Positions 1 through 13,576 are shown, numbered from the stretch's first letter. The stretch is DNA of 36,332 nt from Basidiobolus meristosporus CBS 931.73 (GCA_002104905.1 MCFE01000786.1:1-36332), one strand, 5' to 3'. Notes: generated by a model not told the origin, from the letters alone. Program-made: numbers and translations.

Positions 1-302
1 TAGGGGGTCATAGTACAGTCCAAAAGTCATATTCATAAGTAACCAATAGGAATTATTTCACAATGTGTAGATCAAAGTCAGTAGAACTCAAAAAGGAAAA
101 AAACCAACGAATCTTGGGCGAGCAATCTACAGTTGGTAAACTTACATATATTCCAAGAACTCGCAGAGTGATTTCAACATTTCTCTATCGTGTGCACTGT
201 TAGAGGCACTTTAGCACTGCAGTCACATATATATTTACCCCAGAACTTAAATTCTGTTAACCACTAAACCTCACATAGTTCCAATTCGGAACTTTTGTCA
301 CA
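1..302. other. Upstream region of kinase gene 1
   Basis: There is no convincing ORF here. This is the 5' flank of the first histidine kinase gene. It contains a TATA-like stretch at 228-237 and a pyrimidine/A-rich leader just before the ATG at 303. The upstream AAATCTACG element seen 302-338 nt before the other three paralogs is not visible, but its expected position lies at or beyond the window edge. Confidence 0.6.
228..237 (+). promoter_or_regulatory. TATA-like element, kinase gene 1
   Basis: TATATATTTA lies 66-75 nt before the proposed ATG at 303. This is a plausible distance for a fungal TATA element. The call rests on motif and position only. Confidence 0.35.
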
Positions 303-3300
303 ATGTTAAGTCTGGACACCATGACAATTGCAAAAACCCCACCACCTTGTATAGTTTCCTTAGAAGCCTATCTCAACTGTCTGAATAATCCAGCACTACT
401 CATATCGCACATCACTACACACTCGACACCTCCGAAATTCAATATACTCTACGCTAATAGCTATTTTCTCACACTATGCGGCTTGAGAAATTTTACCACC
501 ATTTCTAGCCAACTAAACGAACATATTGTCCCTGCAGACCAGGAAAAATTTCTCACCTGGCTTCAAAGAGTCAGCAAGAACGAAATATCTGATGAAGAAA
601 CCTGCACAATTCACATATATGGTGAGCACCCTGACTCGGAATCTACCGCGCAAAAAGGAAGGCCAAAGTGTAGATTGTCAAGTGAAAAAGTGAAGCTTGA
701 GTGGAGTGGAGTTAGTGTTAATAGCGAAGCAATAGTTCTGACAGGAGCAGTTATCGTCGAAGCAAAAAAGGGTAACGTGGCAGATGCGGAGGACTGTTTG
801 GTGGAAAAATCAGTTCAAGCTGAACATACAGAAGTCATAGAGCGTAAAGATACGAACTTGAAAGATGATTGGCAGAGCGTAGTAGAGGTAGGTTCAATGA
901 TACGTAACCTGTAATAGGCAAGCAGGTAAACATAGTAAACAACATCTAACATCCAAATCGTATTAAGCTAGGAAATCTTTTCACCGGTGGCGGTGCTACG
1001 GGAGAGCTCTTTCGTAACTATGATTGGAGCAATTCATTTCTAGGGCCAGTCACCAAATGGCCTCAATCCCTACTCACAGCCGTGTCATTATGCATAGCAT
1101 CTCCACTTCCTATGGCAGTATGGTGGGGACCACAGTTGACGATAATCTAGTAAGTTAAAGATAGCTAATTATATTTTTGGTGTTTGTCCAACTATTGCCA
1201 GCACCATTGTCGAGGATGTTTGGACTAATAAGGAGATCAATGTAGCAATGACGGATATTGTGGTGTCGCAGGACAAAAGCATCCAGCCATGTTTGGGAAA
1301 GAAGGACCAGTACATTGGGAGGAACTTTGGGAGGGCATAAGGCCGTTTGCAGAGCAAGCAATGCAAGGAAAAAACTCATACGTGGAAGACGATTTGTTGC
1401 TCATGACGAGGAGAGGGTATCTCGAGGAGACGTACATCACGGTAAGTGGGTGTGATGAGGTGAATCGAGGAGAGGGAGGGAGGGAAGAGACACAATACTA
1501 ACTAAATTGGTACTAGTGGTCATTTATACCGATAAGGCAGGAGGATGGCACGGTGGGTGGACTGCTCAATCCGTACATTGAAGTGACAGAGAGAATACTA
1601 GCCGAACGGAGGTTGAAAACACTCAGAGATATAAATGCTGAAACTAACGTTGCCAAAGATGCCAGGGAAGTATTTGAATCCATTGGAAAAGTACTTTCAG
1701 AGAATCCGTATGACATACCATTTGCGGCACTTTATACACACATCCTCCTAGACGATGAAGAAATGGAGGAATCCTATGACTCTGAGAGCAATGTCACGGC
1801 TAAATCGGAGTCCTTACATTTATCACAAACAGTTGGAATGCCAGAAGAACATCCATCAATGTTCCCTATCATTAGACTTACACCATCGTTCGAAGCCAAT
1901 GTCCTTCAAGACGCTGTGAGGCTTGCATACGAAAGCAAGCAAAGCGTGAAGATCGAGCTGGGTGAATGGTTTGGAGAAGTACCCATTCGCGGATGGGACA
2001 CCGCAACGACACAAGCAATAGTAAGTCCGATCATGGGGAACAACAAGGACGGAGTGATGGGAGTTCTAGTAATCGGACTCAATGCAAGACGAGAGTATGA
2101 TGAAAGTTATGAGACATTTGTCGAGCTCGTTTGTCGGCAAACAGGATCAGCCATCATCAACATCAGTGCATACGAGGAAGAGGTTCGGAGATTCAAGGAG
2201 TTGGCGGCAATTGACCGAGCCAAGACAGCATTCTTCAGCTCAGTTTCACACGAGCTCCGCACACCGCTGACCTTGATCTTGGGGCCAGTGAAAGACATGC
2301 TGTTGGAAAAAGACCTTGCCTCAGAGACGAGGTCAAAGATTGTCTATATGCATCGCAATGCGGAACGGTTGTTGCGACTAGTGAATCTACTGTTGGACTT
2401 CAGCAAAATCGAAGCAGGAAAGATGCAGGTAAGTGCCAGATATGTTCTTGAGACGGGAGTGAGGTGAATGAATGAGTGAGTACTAACGTGGAAACATGAT
2501 CATGTTGTAGGCCACTTTTCAAGAAACAAATCTGGGCAAGTTCACGGCCGACCTGGCGAGCATGTTCCGATCGGCGATCGAGAAAGGAGGAGTCCGGTTT
2601 GAGGTGGACTGTGAGAGGATGGAAAGGAATGTATGGGTTGACAGGGACATGTGGGAGAAGATCGTGTTCAACCTGATTGGGAATGCATTCAAATTCACGA
2701 TGAAAGGGTCGATCACAGTGAAGCTGGCATCATCTGAGGATGACAGGCAAGCGATACTGTCGGTGGCAGACACTGGGGATGGGATCCCGAGCCATGAGAT
2801 TATGCGAGTGTTTGAGCGGTTCCACCGAGTCGAAGGACGAAAAGGGCGCAGCCACGAAGGGACAGGAATTGGGCTTGCACTGACCCAAGAGCTCGCCAAG
2901 TTGCACGGTGGTACAGTTGGAGTGACCAGTGAGTTTGGTAAAGGAAGCATATTTACTGTGCATATTCCACTCGGGTGTGGCCATCTGCCCAGTGATCGGC
3001 TGGTCGAGCCTTGTCCTGCTGGAGAGGAAGAGCCACAGATGGAGCATCATTGTACATATGGACGATCATTTGTTGAAGAAGCGCGACACTGGCTTCCGAT
3101 GTCAGAGGAGGAGACGACCGAATATTACTCGAACACATCAAGTACCGATTCAAATGCCGGTGGTTCAGTCAATTTTCCAGTTGTCAGCCGTGGTTGTCGC
3201 GTACTACTTGCAGACGACAATGTGGACATGAGAAAGTACATCAAGAGCATCCTGGAGAAATGGTGGAGAGTGACCGAGGCAGAGGATGGAGAGCAAGCAT

Positions 3301-6139
3301 ACCAGATGGCAATTGCAGACCCACCAGATCTGATTGTGAGTGATGTGATGATGCCTAACCTCGATGGATATGGTCTGTTGAAGCTACTTCGAACTCAGCC
3401 TCTCACCAAATTCGTCCCAGTGATTCTGCTGAGTGCACAAGCTGGTGAGGAGGCACGAGTGGATGGGCTGAGTGCCGGGGCGGATGACTACCTTGTGAAG
3501 CCATTCAGTGCGAAGGAGCTGGTTGCCAGAGTGCATACCCATCTGGAACTCGGGAAGCTGAGGGTTGAACTAGAGAGGATGGTGAAAGATCGAACCCAAG
3601 AATTAATTGCGAGTGAAATGAGATATAAAATGCTTGCGAAGTTAAGTCCTGTTGGAATATTTAGACTAGATATCAAAGTAAGTACCCCGCCATATTATAT
3701 ATCTTGAATGATTACGTGCCAATTTTACTTCACCGACATTAATGAATTGTTATGTAAATAGGGCAATGTAACGTACACGAATGACAAGTGGTGGTGTATA
3801 TCAGGTCATAACCGAGATGTGGATCCCACTGCTGCCAACTTTTTGACGAGTGTTCATCCTGAAGATCGTGATCGAGCTGATAAATTATGGAAGGAAGCAA
3901 TTGAGCAATTCACACATTCAATAGTTGAATTTCGATGGAAACGCGCCAATGGAGAATCGCGTTGGTGTGTTTGTAAGTAGTTATTCAAATTGAACCTTAC
4001 TTCAACAATGACTCAATGCCATCTGCGTCTCTACTTAGGCGAAATGATAGTACAATACGATGAGGACATGAAACCATGCGGCTTTGTTGGTGCCATCACT
4101 GACCTAACCGAACGAAAGTTACTGGAACAAGAGCGTCTTTCTGCTGTCAGACTTGCAGAACAGCAACAACGGCATCGTGCCGAAGAAGCTGAGGAGGTGA
4201 AGAGGCAGCAGGAGCTGTATATTGATATGACCTGCCATGAGCTGCGCAATCCTCTCAACGGAATCTACCACAGTGCAGACCTGCTGCACGAATCACTGGA
4301 GAAAGTGCAGAAAGAGGTGCGTAAGGAAAGCATCGCGAAAGTGGCCAACTGGCTGGAGAAAGAGATTGAGGATGATCTGGATGTTGTTGATACGATCACC
4401 CTCTGTGCTCAGCACCAAAAGGTAGGGTTCTATTCTATGGATGAGGATGGCGACGATAGCACCAGAATGAGCACAAGAATGTGAGACCGGAGGTTAACAT
4501 GATTTCATTTGTATGAATAGAAAATTGCAGATGATGTGCTACACATGTCGAAGATCAACATGAATCTGCTGGTACTGTCGAAGACCAAGCTACGTCCTGT
4601 TGAGGTTGTCACGAATGTGATTCGAATGTTCGAGACCGAGGTGCGCCTTAAGAGGATAGATCTGCGGCTCGTTGTAGCTGAAGGGTACACTCACATGAAG
4701 GTGGACTGGGTGAAGGGGGATCCCACACGGTTCACACAGATATTGTAAGTAGACATATACAGTATCATTTGACGATTGGCTAATGTATTTCGCTTCGACT
4801 TATGCCAGAATCAATTTCCTTACAAATGCAATTCGGTTCACAGAGAAGGTGCCCTTTAGACAAGTAACAGTAACACTCGATGCATCTGATCGAGTACCCT
4901 CACAGTCAGCTATTGAGTTATCAAATAATGAAAAGGTGCTACAATTAACCGGAACGGCAACAAATGCCAGCGATGGGTGCACTACCAGCCCATTGGGTAA
5001 AGATCTAGATGAATGCGAATCTCCAACTTTGGGATTAGACGCAATCGACTTTGGAATGGAATGTGTTGGAGGCGAAGGTGCAGATAGACCAACTGCTGCA
5101 CACCCCGATGCAGTATACATTGCAGTTGCTATCAAGGACAGTGGGGTTGGAATGACCATTGAAGAGCAAGCTAACCTATTCCAACGATTTGCCCAAGCCA
5201 ACCCTCGAACATATGCCGAGTTTGGAGGAAGTGGACTAGGACTGTTCATCAGCAAGCGATTGGTGGAGCTGCATGATGGCAAGATCACTGTGAGATCGAA
5301 GAAAGGTGATGGTACAACATTCACTTTCTACCTGAAGTGCGATCGGGTGGATGTCATTGGCGAAGGAATATCTGAAGGACATGTTATAGCGGAAAACGAC
5401 CCTAATCTATTGGAATTCATGTATACTGAACCTCACAAACCTCCAGTGGATAATCTATCCACTTCACAGGGCAATAAGGATAAGCCAAAGAAGAGGCCCA
5501 TTGTTACCAAAACAAAAACGAAATTTTCGAAGGTCAAGGATGAGAACCTAGTCTATGCGAAGGAGAAGCTAGAATCCTCTGTGTGGGTCCAATCGGATGA
5601 TATGCAAAATTGTCCAACACCTGGGTTAGAACGTAATCGTAAAGCCACTTCAAGTGAATTACCCACCACACTAAGCAACAGTGTACTAGTTGTGGAGGAC
5701 AATCTTATCAACCAACGAGTGCTCAAACGACAACTGGAGCTAGCGGGATTCTCGGTTGGGGTGGCCAAACATGGCGCTGAAGCGTTAGAGGTGATGAGTA
5801 AGGTCAGCTATCACCTGATCCTAATGGTAAGTCATCCCCTTGAGAAGTGTGAGGCTATTTCATGTAATCAACGATGATTGACCGGAATGGGTTCGATTTG
5901 TGTAGGATCTGGAGATGCCAGTGATGGGTGGACTGGAATGCACGCAGCGGATCCGAGAGCTTGAGAAATCCGCGGGAGAGCAGCAAGTTCCGATTATCGG
6001 AGTGTCAGGGAATGCGCGGGAAGAGTACAGGCGCCTTGCCCTAGCATCAGGAATGACGGACTACGTTATCAAGCCATACGACAAGCAAGCGCTCATCAGC
6101 CTCATCAACTCATTCTTAGCTAGCATAGTGCCTATCTGA
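303..6139 (+). CDS. Dual hybrid histidine kinase, copy 1 (10 exons)
   Basis: Predicted 1703-residue cytosolic sensor kinase. Exons: 303-887, 968-1149, 1246-1441, 1517-2428, 2511-3677, 3762-3972, 4039-4421, 4521-4744, 4809-5826, 5906-6139. All phases match. Domains: PAS-like about 30-165, PAS 205-345, GAF 355-540, HisKA with His566 (SHELRTPL), HATPase with N-box near 679-688, DTGDGI 712-717 and GTGIGLA 742-748, REC with Asp903 and Lys955, PAS 1015-1110, second HisKA with His1151 (CHELRNPL), second HATPase (DSGVGM from 1397, GGSGLGL from 1426), second REC with E1583/D1584, Asp1627 and Lys1682. All phosphotransfer residues are present in both kinase modules, so both could be active. No membrane segment is visible. 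It lacks the intron that copies 2-4 have between HATPase 1 and REC 1 (site 2947/2948). In the fungal family such proteins pass phosphate to an HPt protein; the signal sensed is unknown. Confidence 0.9.
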
Positions 6140-6207
6140 ATTGCATCTGCATTGTACCATGTATATAGCATATACTAGATTGTCAAATATTTATGGCTCA
6201 ACCCATG

Positions 6208-6213
6208 AATAAA
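6208..6213 (+). terminator. Candidate poly(A) signal, kinase copy 1
   Basis: A consensus AATAAA lies about 70 nt after the stop codon of copy 1. This is motif and position evidence only. Confidence 0.35.
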
Positions 6214-7156
6214 CAAGGAGATGAATTATTGGAATGCCCTGTTCACTAGCAAGATCTCATACATTCGGGATTACAACCCAAGATTTCATGAAAATCATCA
6301 GGTCATTTGCACAATTCTGCAACAAATCAATCGAAATCAAAATATGTCTTCAATCAGTTGGTTTTTTACCCGCAAACAAATCATAAACCTGTAAATCATT
6401 CAGATGATGAGTAGATTGAGATTGCTATATAAATTTTTCAGCAACCACTATTAACATGGTGAATCAATGCACCCCTATCATACGCATTTTCTCCATGTGG
6501 GCGTTTGCACATTCTACATCCTTACTGAGCGAGTTTCCCTCTTGGAGTTCAGTGTCGATTATTCAATCCTGAATCATCTCAGTGACAATGTTGTTTAGTA
6601 CTGGTTCAAACATTGTTTACCAGACATGCGGTATTTGTCTAGGGTATCAAGTGTTTCCAAGAACCAGCAAACGAACCGAATGGCATGTTGAGTACTGGTA
6701 TATTAGCCTGCTTCCTTGCTTCAGTGCATGCCGACCTGGTAAAATGGGGACTTGATTCGAGATTGGTGTACCAAATAGGAAAGCAGAGTTCTTGGGGTTC
6801 AACAAGTGTAAGGTGACATGAGAATATAGATGGACTCTGCGGAGGATGAGTACTGGACAGCAAGTATGTGTTAGTGCATGCCGTTACGATAAGCAATTGA
6901 ACGAAACATATGCCTCGAAAGGTCCTTCTTTCGCGCAGCAGGCTGTTCATTTCACTGAGATATTATAAACCAGTTTGATGTTACATGAGTTTCGAGTTTA
7001 CTGTCTCAGTGAACTAGTTCAGTATTTCCCAATTAGGATCACTAATATACATCGAAATATGGTTGCCGATTGATATCACTCTCAAGCTAGAATTATTGAA
7101 ACGAATATAAAATTCCTATCATCATCGGCGTTTCTATCCATCACATATGATCTACC

Positions 7157-7206
7157 AAATCTACGGTAGCCCCATGAATCTTGCCCAGAAGGAATATTTG
7201 TGGTTC
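7157..7206 (+). promoter_or_regulatory. Conserved bipartite upstream element, copy 2
   Basis: AAATCTACG (7157-7165) is followed 44 nt later (start to start) by TGGTTC (7201-7206). The pair recurs before copies 3 and 4 at similar distance from the ATG, in DNA that is otherwise strongly diverged. It is a candidate regulatory site or the residue of a duplicated promoter. Confidence 0.4.
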
Positions 7207-7417
7207 ACTCTCTAAATTGAAGTTGGGATCAGTTACTACTCCAGGGAATACCCGCAGAAACATCCATATTGAGTAATGAGGTTATTATCTAATCAACTGA
7301 ATTGGGTACTCCCTCCATATAAGCTTCATTCATCAGCGTCTCTACAGTATTGGTTTCATCCGTGTCAGAGTACAATTTCGTCGCTATTTCCATTAGTTCT
7401 CTCAAAGAGTTGAGTAG

Positions 7418-7425
7418 TATATAAA
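7418..7425 (+). promoter_or_regulatory. TATA box, kinase copy 2
   Basis: TATATAAA lies 70-77 nt before the ATG at 7495. It is a good match to the TATA consensus at a usual fungal distance. Confidence 0.5.
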
Positions 7426-7494
7426 TTCATAGAAGACCAGTATTAATACCTATCAATATATTATCTATATTCCCGTCCAGAACTCTGCAACACG

Positions 7495-10400
7495 ATGCTC
7501 AGCCTGGACATATTGACGATTCCCGCAACCCCTCTACCTTGCGCTATGACACTTGAAGAATATCTCAACTGCCTGAACAGGCCTGCACTGCTTCTGAGCT
7601 ATACCCCCTCAGACACTACAGTCCTGCCTCCCGCTGTTACCTTACTCTACGCTAATGACTACTTTTTGACTTTGTGTGGTGCAAAAAATGTGACGATGTT
7701 ATCCGACCGACTAAAAGTACTCCTGACCCCCACAGATCAAACACATTTCCTTACCTGGCTTGAGAGAGTGAACTCCAACGAACTCTCTGACAGAGACCCC
7801 TGCAGCATACACATATCCGGAAAGCCACCGGACCTTACGCCTGACACAAAAAATACCAAACAGAAGAGCGAAAAGATACAGGCGGAGGTGAGGCTCGAGT
7901 GGACTGGGGTCAACATTCGTAACGAAGCGATTGTCTTGACGGCAACGGTTGTTGCTAAGAGTGGACAGGAAGTCACAAAAACAGCGGAGGAGGTTGGTTT
8001 GAGTAAAAAATTGACGGAACGAAACCCTACCGAAATCAGTGCGGATAAGGAGGATGATTGGCAGAGAGTACCACAGGTAGGTTCAGCATTTCAATCATGG
8101 GTTGCTCGCCATGAGTGAGTTGATATGTGTGAGGTAGACCGCTAACCATCAACCTTTCATGAAGCTGACAAGCACTCTCTCAGGTGGAGGAGCCATGGGG
8201 GAGATGCTACGTAACTACGATTGGAGCAATTCATCGTTGGGTCCGGTCACCAAGTGGCCCCAGTCCCTGCTCTCAGCAGTGTCGTTGTGCATGGCATCCA
8301 CACTTCCTATGGCGGTGTGGTGGGGACCACGATTCACGATCATCTAGTAAGTAGAGGTCAACCAAACACATTGGTGTGGTGGTTGCTGACCATGCGTGGC
8401 CGTCACCACCACCACTAGTGATCAGAGATGGACTAACAGCAAGATTTCGTGTAGCAATGATGGGTACTGTGGTGCAGCAGGCCAAAAACACCCCGCGATG
8501 TTTGGGCAAGAAGGCCCGGTGCACTGGGAAGAGCTTTGGGAGGGCATAGGACCATCGGCAGAACTAGCAATGCAGGGGACAAACTCATACGTGGAGGATG
8601 ATTTGCTACTTATGACCAGGCGAGGGTATCTCGAGGAGACGTACATTACGGTGAGTAAGGGTGATGAGCCGAATGAGTGGGAGAGAGGGAGAGATAATTT
8701 TCAAGTGGTACTAAACGAAGTGAATCTAGTGGTCATACATACCGATCAGACAGGAGGACGGCACAGTGGGGGGATTCCTCAACCCATACATTGAGGTGAC
8801 CGAGCGAATCCTTGCCGAGCGTAGGCTCAAGACACTCCGAGATTTCAGTTCTGAGATCAACCTGGCCAAAGACACCAGGGAGGTGTTCGACTCGATAGGA
8901 AAAGTACTTTCGGAGAACCCGTACGACATCCCATTCGCCGCACTCTACACACACATGACCCCAAATAAGGATGTGATTGAAGAGTCTTACGACGACGTGA
9001 GCAGCAGCACCAACACCAAGTCGGACTCATTATACCTCATTCAGACGGTGGGAATACCCGAGGATCATCCCTCCGTATTCTCTACCATTAGACTTTCACC
9101 ATCATTCCAAGCCAGTACTGTTCAGGAAGCAATGAGACTTGCATACGAAAGCAAGAAAATAGTGAAAATCAAGTTGGGCGAATGGTTTGGGGAGGTGCCA
9201 ATTCGCGGATGGGACACCGCGGCCAGGGAATTGATAGCAAGTCCAATCATGGGGAACAACAAGGATGGAGTGCTAGGGGTGTTGGTGATGGGACTCAATG
9301 CCAGATCTGAGTACGATGAGAACTACGAGACGTTTGTTGATCTCGTTTGTCGGCAAACAGGATCAGCCATCATCAACATCAGTGCATACGAGGAAGAGGT
9401 TCGGAGATTCAAGGAGTTGGCGGCGATTGACCGAGCCAAGACAGCATTCTTCAGCTCAGTTTCACACGAGCTCCGCACACCACTAACCTTGATCTTGGGG
9501 CCAGTGAAAGACATGCTGTCGGAGAAGGACCTGGTGCCGGAGACGAAGACCAAGCTCACGTACATGAACCGGAATGCAGAGCGGCTACTGCGACTAGTGA
9601 ATCTACTGTTGGACTTCAGCAAAATCGAAGCAGGAAGGATGCAGGTAAGTGACAGATCTGACTATAAAGCTGTAGTCAGGTGGATGAATGGATTGTGCTT
9701 GAGAGAGTGAGTGAGTAAATGTGTACTAACGTGGAAACATGATCATGTTGTAGGCCACTTTCCAAGAAACAAATCTAGGCAAGTTCACGGCCGACCTGGC
9801 GAGCATGTTCCGATCGGCGATCGAGAAAGGAGGAGTCCAGTTTGAGGTGGACTGTGAGAGGATGGAAAGGAATGTATGGGTTGACAGGGACATGTGGGAG
9901 AAGATCGTGTTCAACCTGATTGGGAATGCATTCAAATTCACGATGAAAGGGTCGATCACAGTGAAGCTGGCATCATCTGAGGATGACAGGCAAGCGATAC
10001 TGTCGGTGGCAGACACTGGGGATGGGATCCCGAGCCATGAGATTATGCGAGTGTTTGAGCGGTTCCACCGAGTCGAAGGACGAAAAGGACGCAGCCACGA
10101 AGGGACAGGAATTGGGCTTGCACTGACCCAAGAGCTCGCCAAGTTGCACGGTGGTACAGTTGGAGTGACCAGTGAGTTTGGTAAAGGAAGGTGAGTGAGA
10201 TTTAGCACTTTGGACGAGTGGCTCGTGGGATCCAAAGTGAGATGACTGTTGGAGAGGAGTAGCTAACAAGGAGCTGATTCATATTTCTTTAGTACGTTTA
10301 CAGTCCACATTCCACTTGGATGCAGCCATTTATCCCAGGACCGGTTGATTGAAACCTCAGAAGTAAATGACAATGAGGTTGAAGTGGACATGCCAAGTCG

Positions 10401-13400
10401 GTATGGACGATCATTTGTTGAAGAAGCGCGAAACTGGCTTCCGTCATCAGATGAGGACAGCACCGAGTATCACTCGAACACATCAAGTACTGATTCAAAT
10501 GCCGGTGGGTCAATCACCTTCCCAGTCGTCAGCCGTGGTTGTCGCGTACTACTCGCAGACGACAATGTGGACATGAGAAAGTACATCAAGAGCATCCTGG
10601 AGAAATGGTGGAGAGTGACCGAGGCAGAGGATGGAGAGCAAGCATACCAGATGGCAATTGCAGACCCACCAGATCTGATTGTGAGTGATGTGATGATGCC
10701 TAACCTCGATGGATATGGTCTGTTGAAGCTACTTCGAACTCAGCCTCTCACCAAATTCGTCCCGTTGATATTGCTGAGTGCACAAGCTGGTGAGGAGGCA
10801 CGAGTGGATGGGCTGAGTGCCGGGGCGGATGACTACCTTGTGAAGCCATTCAGTGCGAAGGAGCTGGTTGCCAGAGTGCATACCCATCTGGAACTCGGGA
10901 AGCTGAGGGTTGAACTAGAGAGGATGGTGAAGGAAAGAACCAAGGAGCTGATTGCCAGTGAAGCCAGATACAAGACTCTCACTAAGCTTAGTCCTGTCGG
11001 GATATTCAGAACAGATTTGGAGGTAAGTGTTTTGCCAGAAGTAAGGAACTGGGGCTTGCTCCATCTTGTTTCCACAACGTGTGCTTTGATATTTGAGCCT
11101 AGTACTAACTTCTGGATTGAACATTGCAGGGGAATGTAACGTACACAAATGACAAGTGGTGGAGCATCTCGGGTCACAATCGGGAGATGGATCCATCAGC
11201 TGCTGACTTCATGTCAAGCATTCACCCGGACGATTTTGAGTTTGTTAGCCGAACATGGAAAGAGTCGCAACGAGCTCAGACAGGCTCTGCTGTTGAGTTC
11301 AGATGGAAGTGGGCCAATGGTGATACCCACTGGTGCTTTAGTATGTGTTGATCTGGTTGTTTACTACATATGAAGCATACTTTATTAACTTGTTTACATT
11401 TTCCAGGTGAAATGATTGTTGAATACGACAATGAGATGAGGCCATGCGGTTTCGTTGGTGCACTTACGGATCTCACTGAGCGCAAGATGCTGGAACAAGA
11501 GCGCCTTTCTGCTGTCAGACTTGCAGAACAGCAACAACGGCATCGTGCCGAAGAAGCTGAGGAGGTGAAGAGGCAGCAGGAGCTGTATATTGATATGACC
11601 TGCCATGAGCTGCGCAATCCTCTCAACGGAATCTACCACAGTGCAGACCTGCTGCACGAATCACTGGAGAAAGTGCAGAAAGAGGTGCGTAAGGAAAGCA
11701 TCGCGAAAGTGGCCAACTGGCTGGAGAAAGAGATTGAGGATGATCTGGATGTTGTTGATACGATCACCCTCTGTGCTCAGCACCAAAAGGTAAGGGCATG
11801 TTATATGGACAGAAATGGTGATTGGGTCGAGAGTAGCTTCGATCCGCCTTGGTATTCAAGATGAGTTACTTGATTGTTATTCACCTTGCATTTAACAGAA
11901 AATTGCAGATGATGTACTACACATGTCGAAGATCAACATGAAACTGCTGGTACTGTCGAAGACCAAGCTACGTCCTGTTGAGGTTGTCACGAATGTGATT
12001 CGAATGTTCGAGACCGAGGTGCGTCTGAAGGAGATAGATCTGCGGCTCATTGTAGCTGAAGGGTACACTCGCTTGAAGGTGGACTGGGTGAAGGGGGATC
12101 CCACACGGTTCACACAGATATTGTTAGTATTTAAAAATTAAGGATCAAATTCATAGATTCTAATCCTTCTTTTTGACCTTTAGAATCAACTTTATTACGA
12201 ATGCGATTCGGTTCACGGAGAGGGTTCCATTTAGACAAGTGGTTGTCACACTCGATGCATCTGGTCGAGTACCCTCACAGCCAGTTATTGAGTCACCAGC
12301 TATGGAGACCGTGCGACAAACAGGTGATACGATTAGTGAGGACGATGTGGGCTGCAAGATCAACCATTCAACCAAGATTAAAGCTGAACGTGAATTACCA
12401 ATGGTTGGGTCCGATTCTGGGGATTGTGGGAAGGCGTATTTTGGAGCTGAAGGAAACAGACCAGCAGTCGCACACCCTGATGCTTTATACATTGCAGTCG
12501 CCATCAAGGATAGTGGAGTTGGGATGACAACTGATGAACAGGCGAACCTATTCAAGCGATTCGCCCAAGCCACCCCTCGAACATACGCCGAGTTTGGAGG
12601 AAGTGGACTAGGACTGTTCATCAGCAAGCGATTGGTGGAGCTGCATGATGGCAAGATCACTGTGAGATCGAAGAAAGGTGATGGTACAACATTCACTTTC
12701 TACCTGAAGTGTGATCGAGTGGATGATATCGAAGAAGGAAAAGCTGAAGCATGCGCAGGGGTCGGGAGTAGTCCTAATGCAGCGGAGATGATGTACACAG
12801 AGCCACACAAGCCACCGGTAAATAACCTACCGACCACTGAAGAGCAGAAGAGCAAGCCAAAGAAGAAGGCAACCGCACTCAAAGCAAAGAAGAAAGGCTC
12901 GAAGGCTCGAGATGAGAAGCTGGTCTGCACGAAGGAGAGACTGGATTCTTCGGTTTGGAGACGATCCAATGATATGGAATCGAACCCCCGAACTGGCTTG
13001 GAGAGCAAATGCCATACCAAATCTCAGGGTATATCGGTCGGAACCAGCTACAGCATTCTAGTTGTGGAGGACAATCTTATCAACCAACGAGTGCTCAAAC
13101 GACAACTGGAGCTAGCGGGATTCTCGGTTGGGGTGGCCAAACATGGTGCTGAAGCGCTAGAGGTGATGAGTAAGGTCAGCTATCACCTGATCCTAATGGT
13201 AAGTCATCCCCTTGAGAAGTGTGAGGCTATTTCATGTAATCAACGATGATTGACCGGAATGGGTTCGATTTGTGTAGGATCTGGAGATGCCAGTGATGGG
13301 TGGACTGGAATGCACGCAGCGGATCCGAGAGCTTGAGAAATCCGCGGGAGAGCAGCAAGTTCCGATTATCGGAGTGTCAGGGAATGCGCGGGAAGAGTAC

Positions 13401-13511
13401 AGGCGCCTTGCCCTAGCATCAGGAATGACGGACTACGTTATCAAGCCATACGACAAGCAAGCGCTCATCGACCTCATCAACTCATTTTTAGTTAGTGTGA
13501 GCCCTATTTGA
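7495..13511 (+). CDS. Dual hybrid histidine kinase, copy 2 (11 exons)
   Basis: Predicted 1702 residues. Exons: 7495-8076, 8165-8346, 8455-8650, 8730-9644, 9754-10190, 10293-11022, 11130-11340, 11407-11789, 11899-12122, 12184-13198, 13278-13511. All phases close. Architecture as in copy 1: PAS-like, PAS, GAF, HisKA (His566)-HATPase-REC (Asp903), PAS, HisKA (His1151)-HATPase-REC (Asp1626). It has the extra intron (10191-10292) that copy 1 lacks. Intron 9 starts GTTAGT rather than GTAAGT. Exon 10, including the variable insert between N-box and G1 box and the Lys-rich linker before REC 2, is nearly identical to copy 3. Intron 8 differs from the version shared by the other three copies. The start MLSLD is shared by all four paralogs, which supports this ATG. 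It probably works as a dimer in a phosphorelay; the stimulus is unknown. Confidence 0.9.
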
Positions 13512-13557
13512 AACTTAAGTACATTGTAGCATATAAATATTTTACATTAGAAAGGTA

Positions 13558-13576
13558 TTTTTTTTTTTGGGGGGGG
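13558..13576. repeat. T11-G8 homopolymer pair
   Basis: A run of 11 T is followed directly by 8 G in the 3' flank of copy 2. Such runs are length-unstable and error-prone in sequencing, so the exact lengths are uncertain. Confidence 0.7.

Larger units (their letters stand above)
6140..7494. other. Intergenic region between kinase copies 1 and 2
   Basis: I see no gene. The first ~45 nt after the stop nearly match the sequence after copy 3 (20559-20605). A candidate AATAAA lies at 6208-6213. The right half is the promoter of copy 2, with AAATCTACG at 7157-7165, TGGTTC at 7201-7206 and a TATA box at 7418-7425. A 103-codon minus-strand ORF at 6639-6950 has no recognisable domain and is probably chance. 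Confidence 0.6.

Noticed and set aside
2519-2950. Minus-strand ORFs of 83-178 codons repeated opposite each kinase copy (e.g. 2519-2950, 4800-5324, 9726-10235, 12160-12696)
   Set aside because: They recur only because the plus-strand exons recur. They carry no domain and change where the real coding sequence changes.
303-6139. Reading each kinase as a cluster of separate small bacterial-type genes
   Set aside because: The ORF ends coincide with GTAAGT-like donors and AG acceptors, all phases join correctly and the domains are continuous. It is one spliced gene per copy.
6639-6950. 103-codon minus-strand ORF in the intergenic region
   Set aside because: No recognisable domain, signal peptide or counterpart in the other intergenic regions. 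Probably chance.
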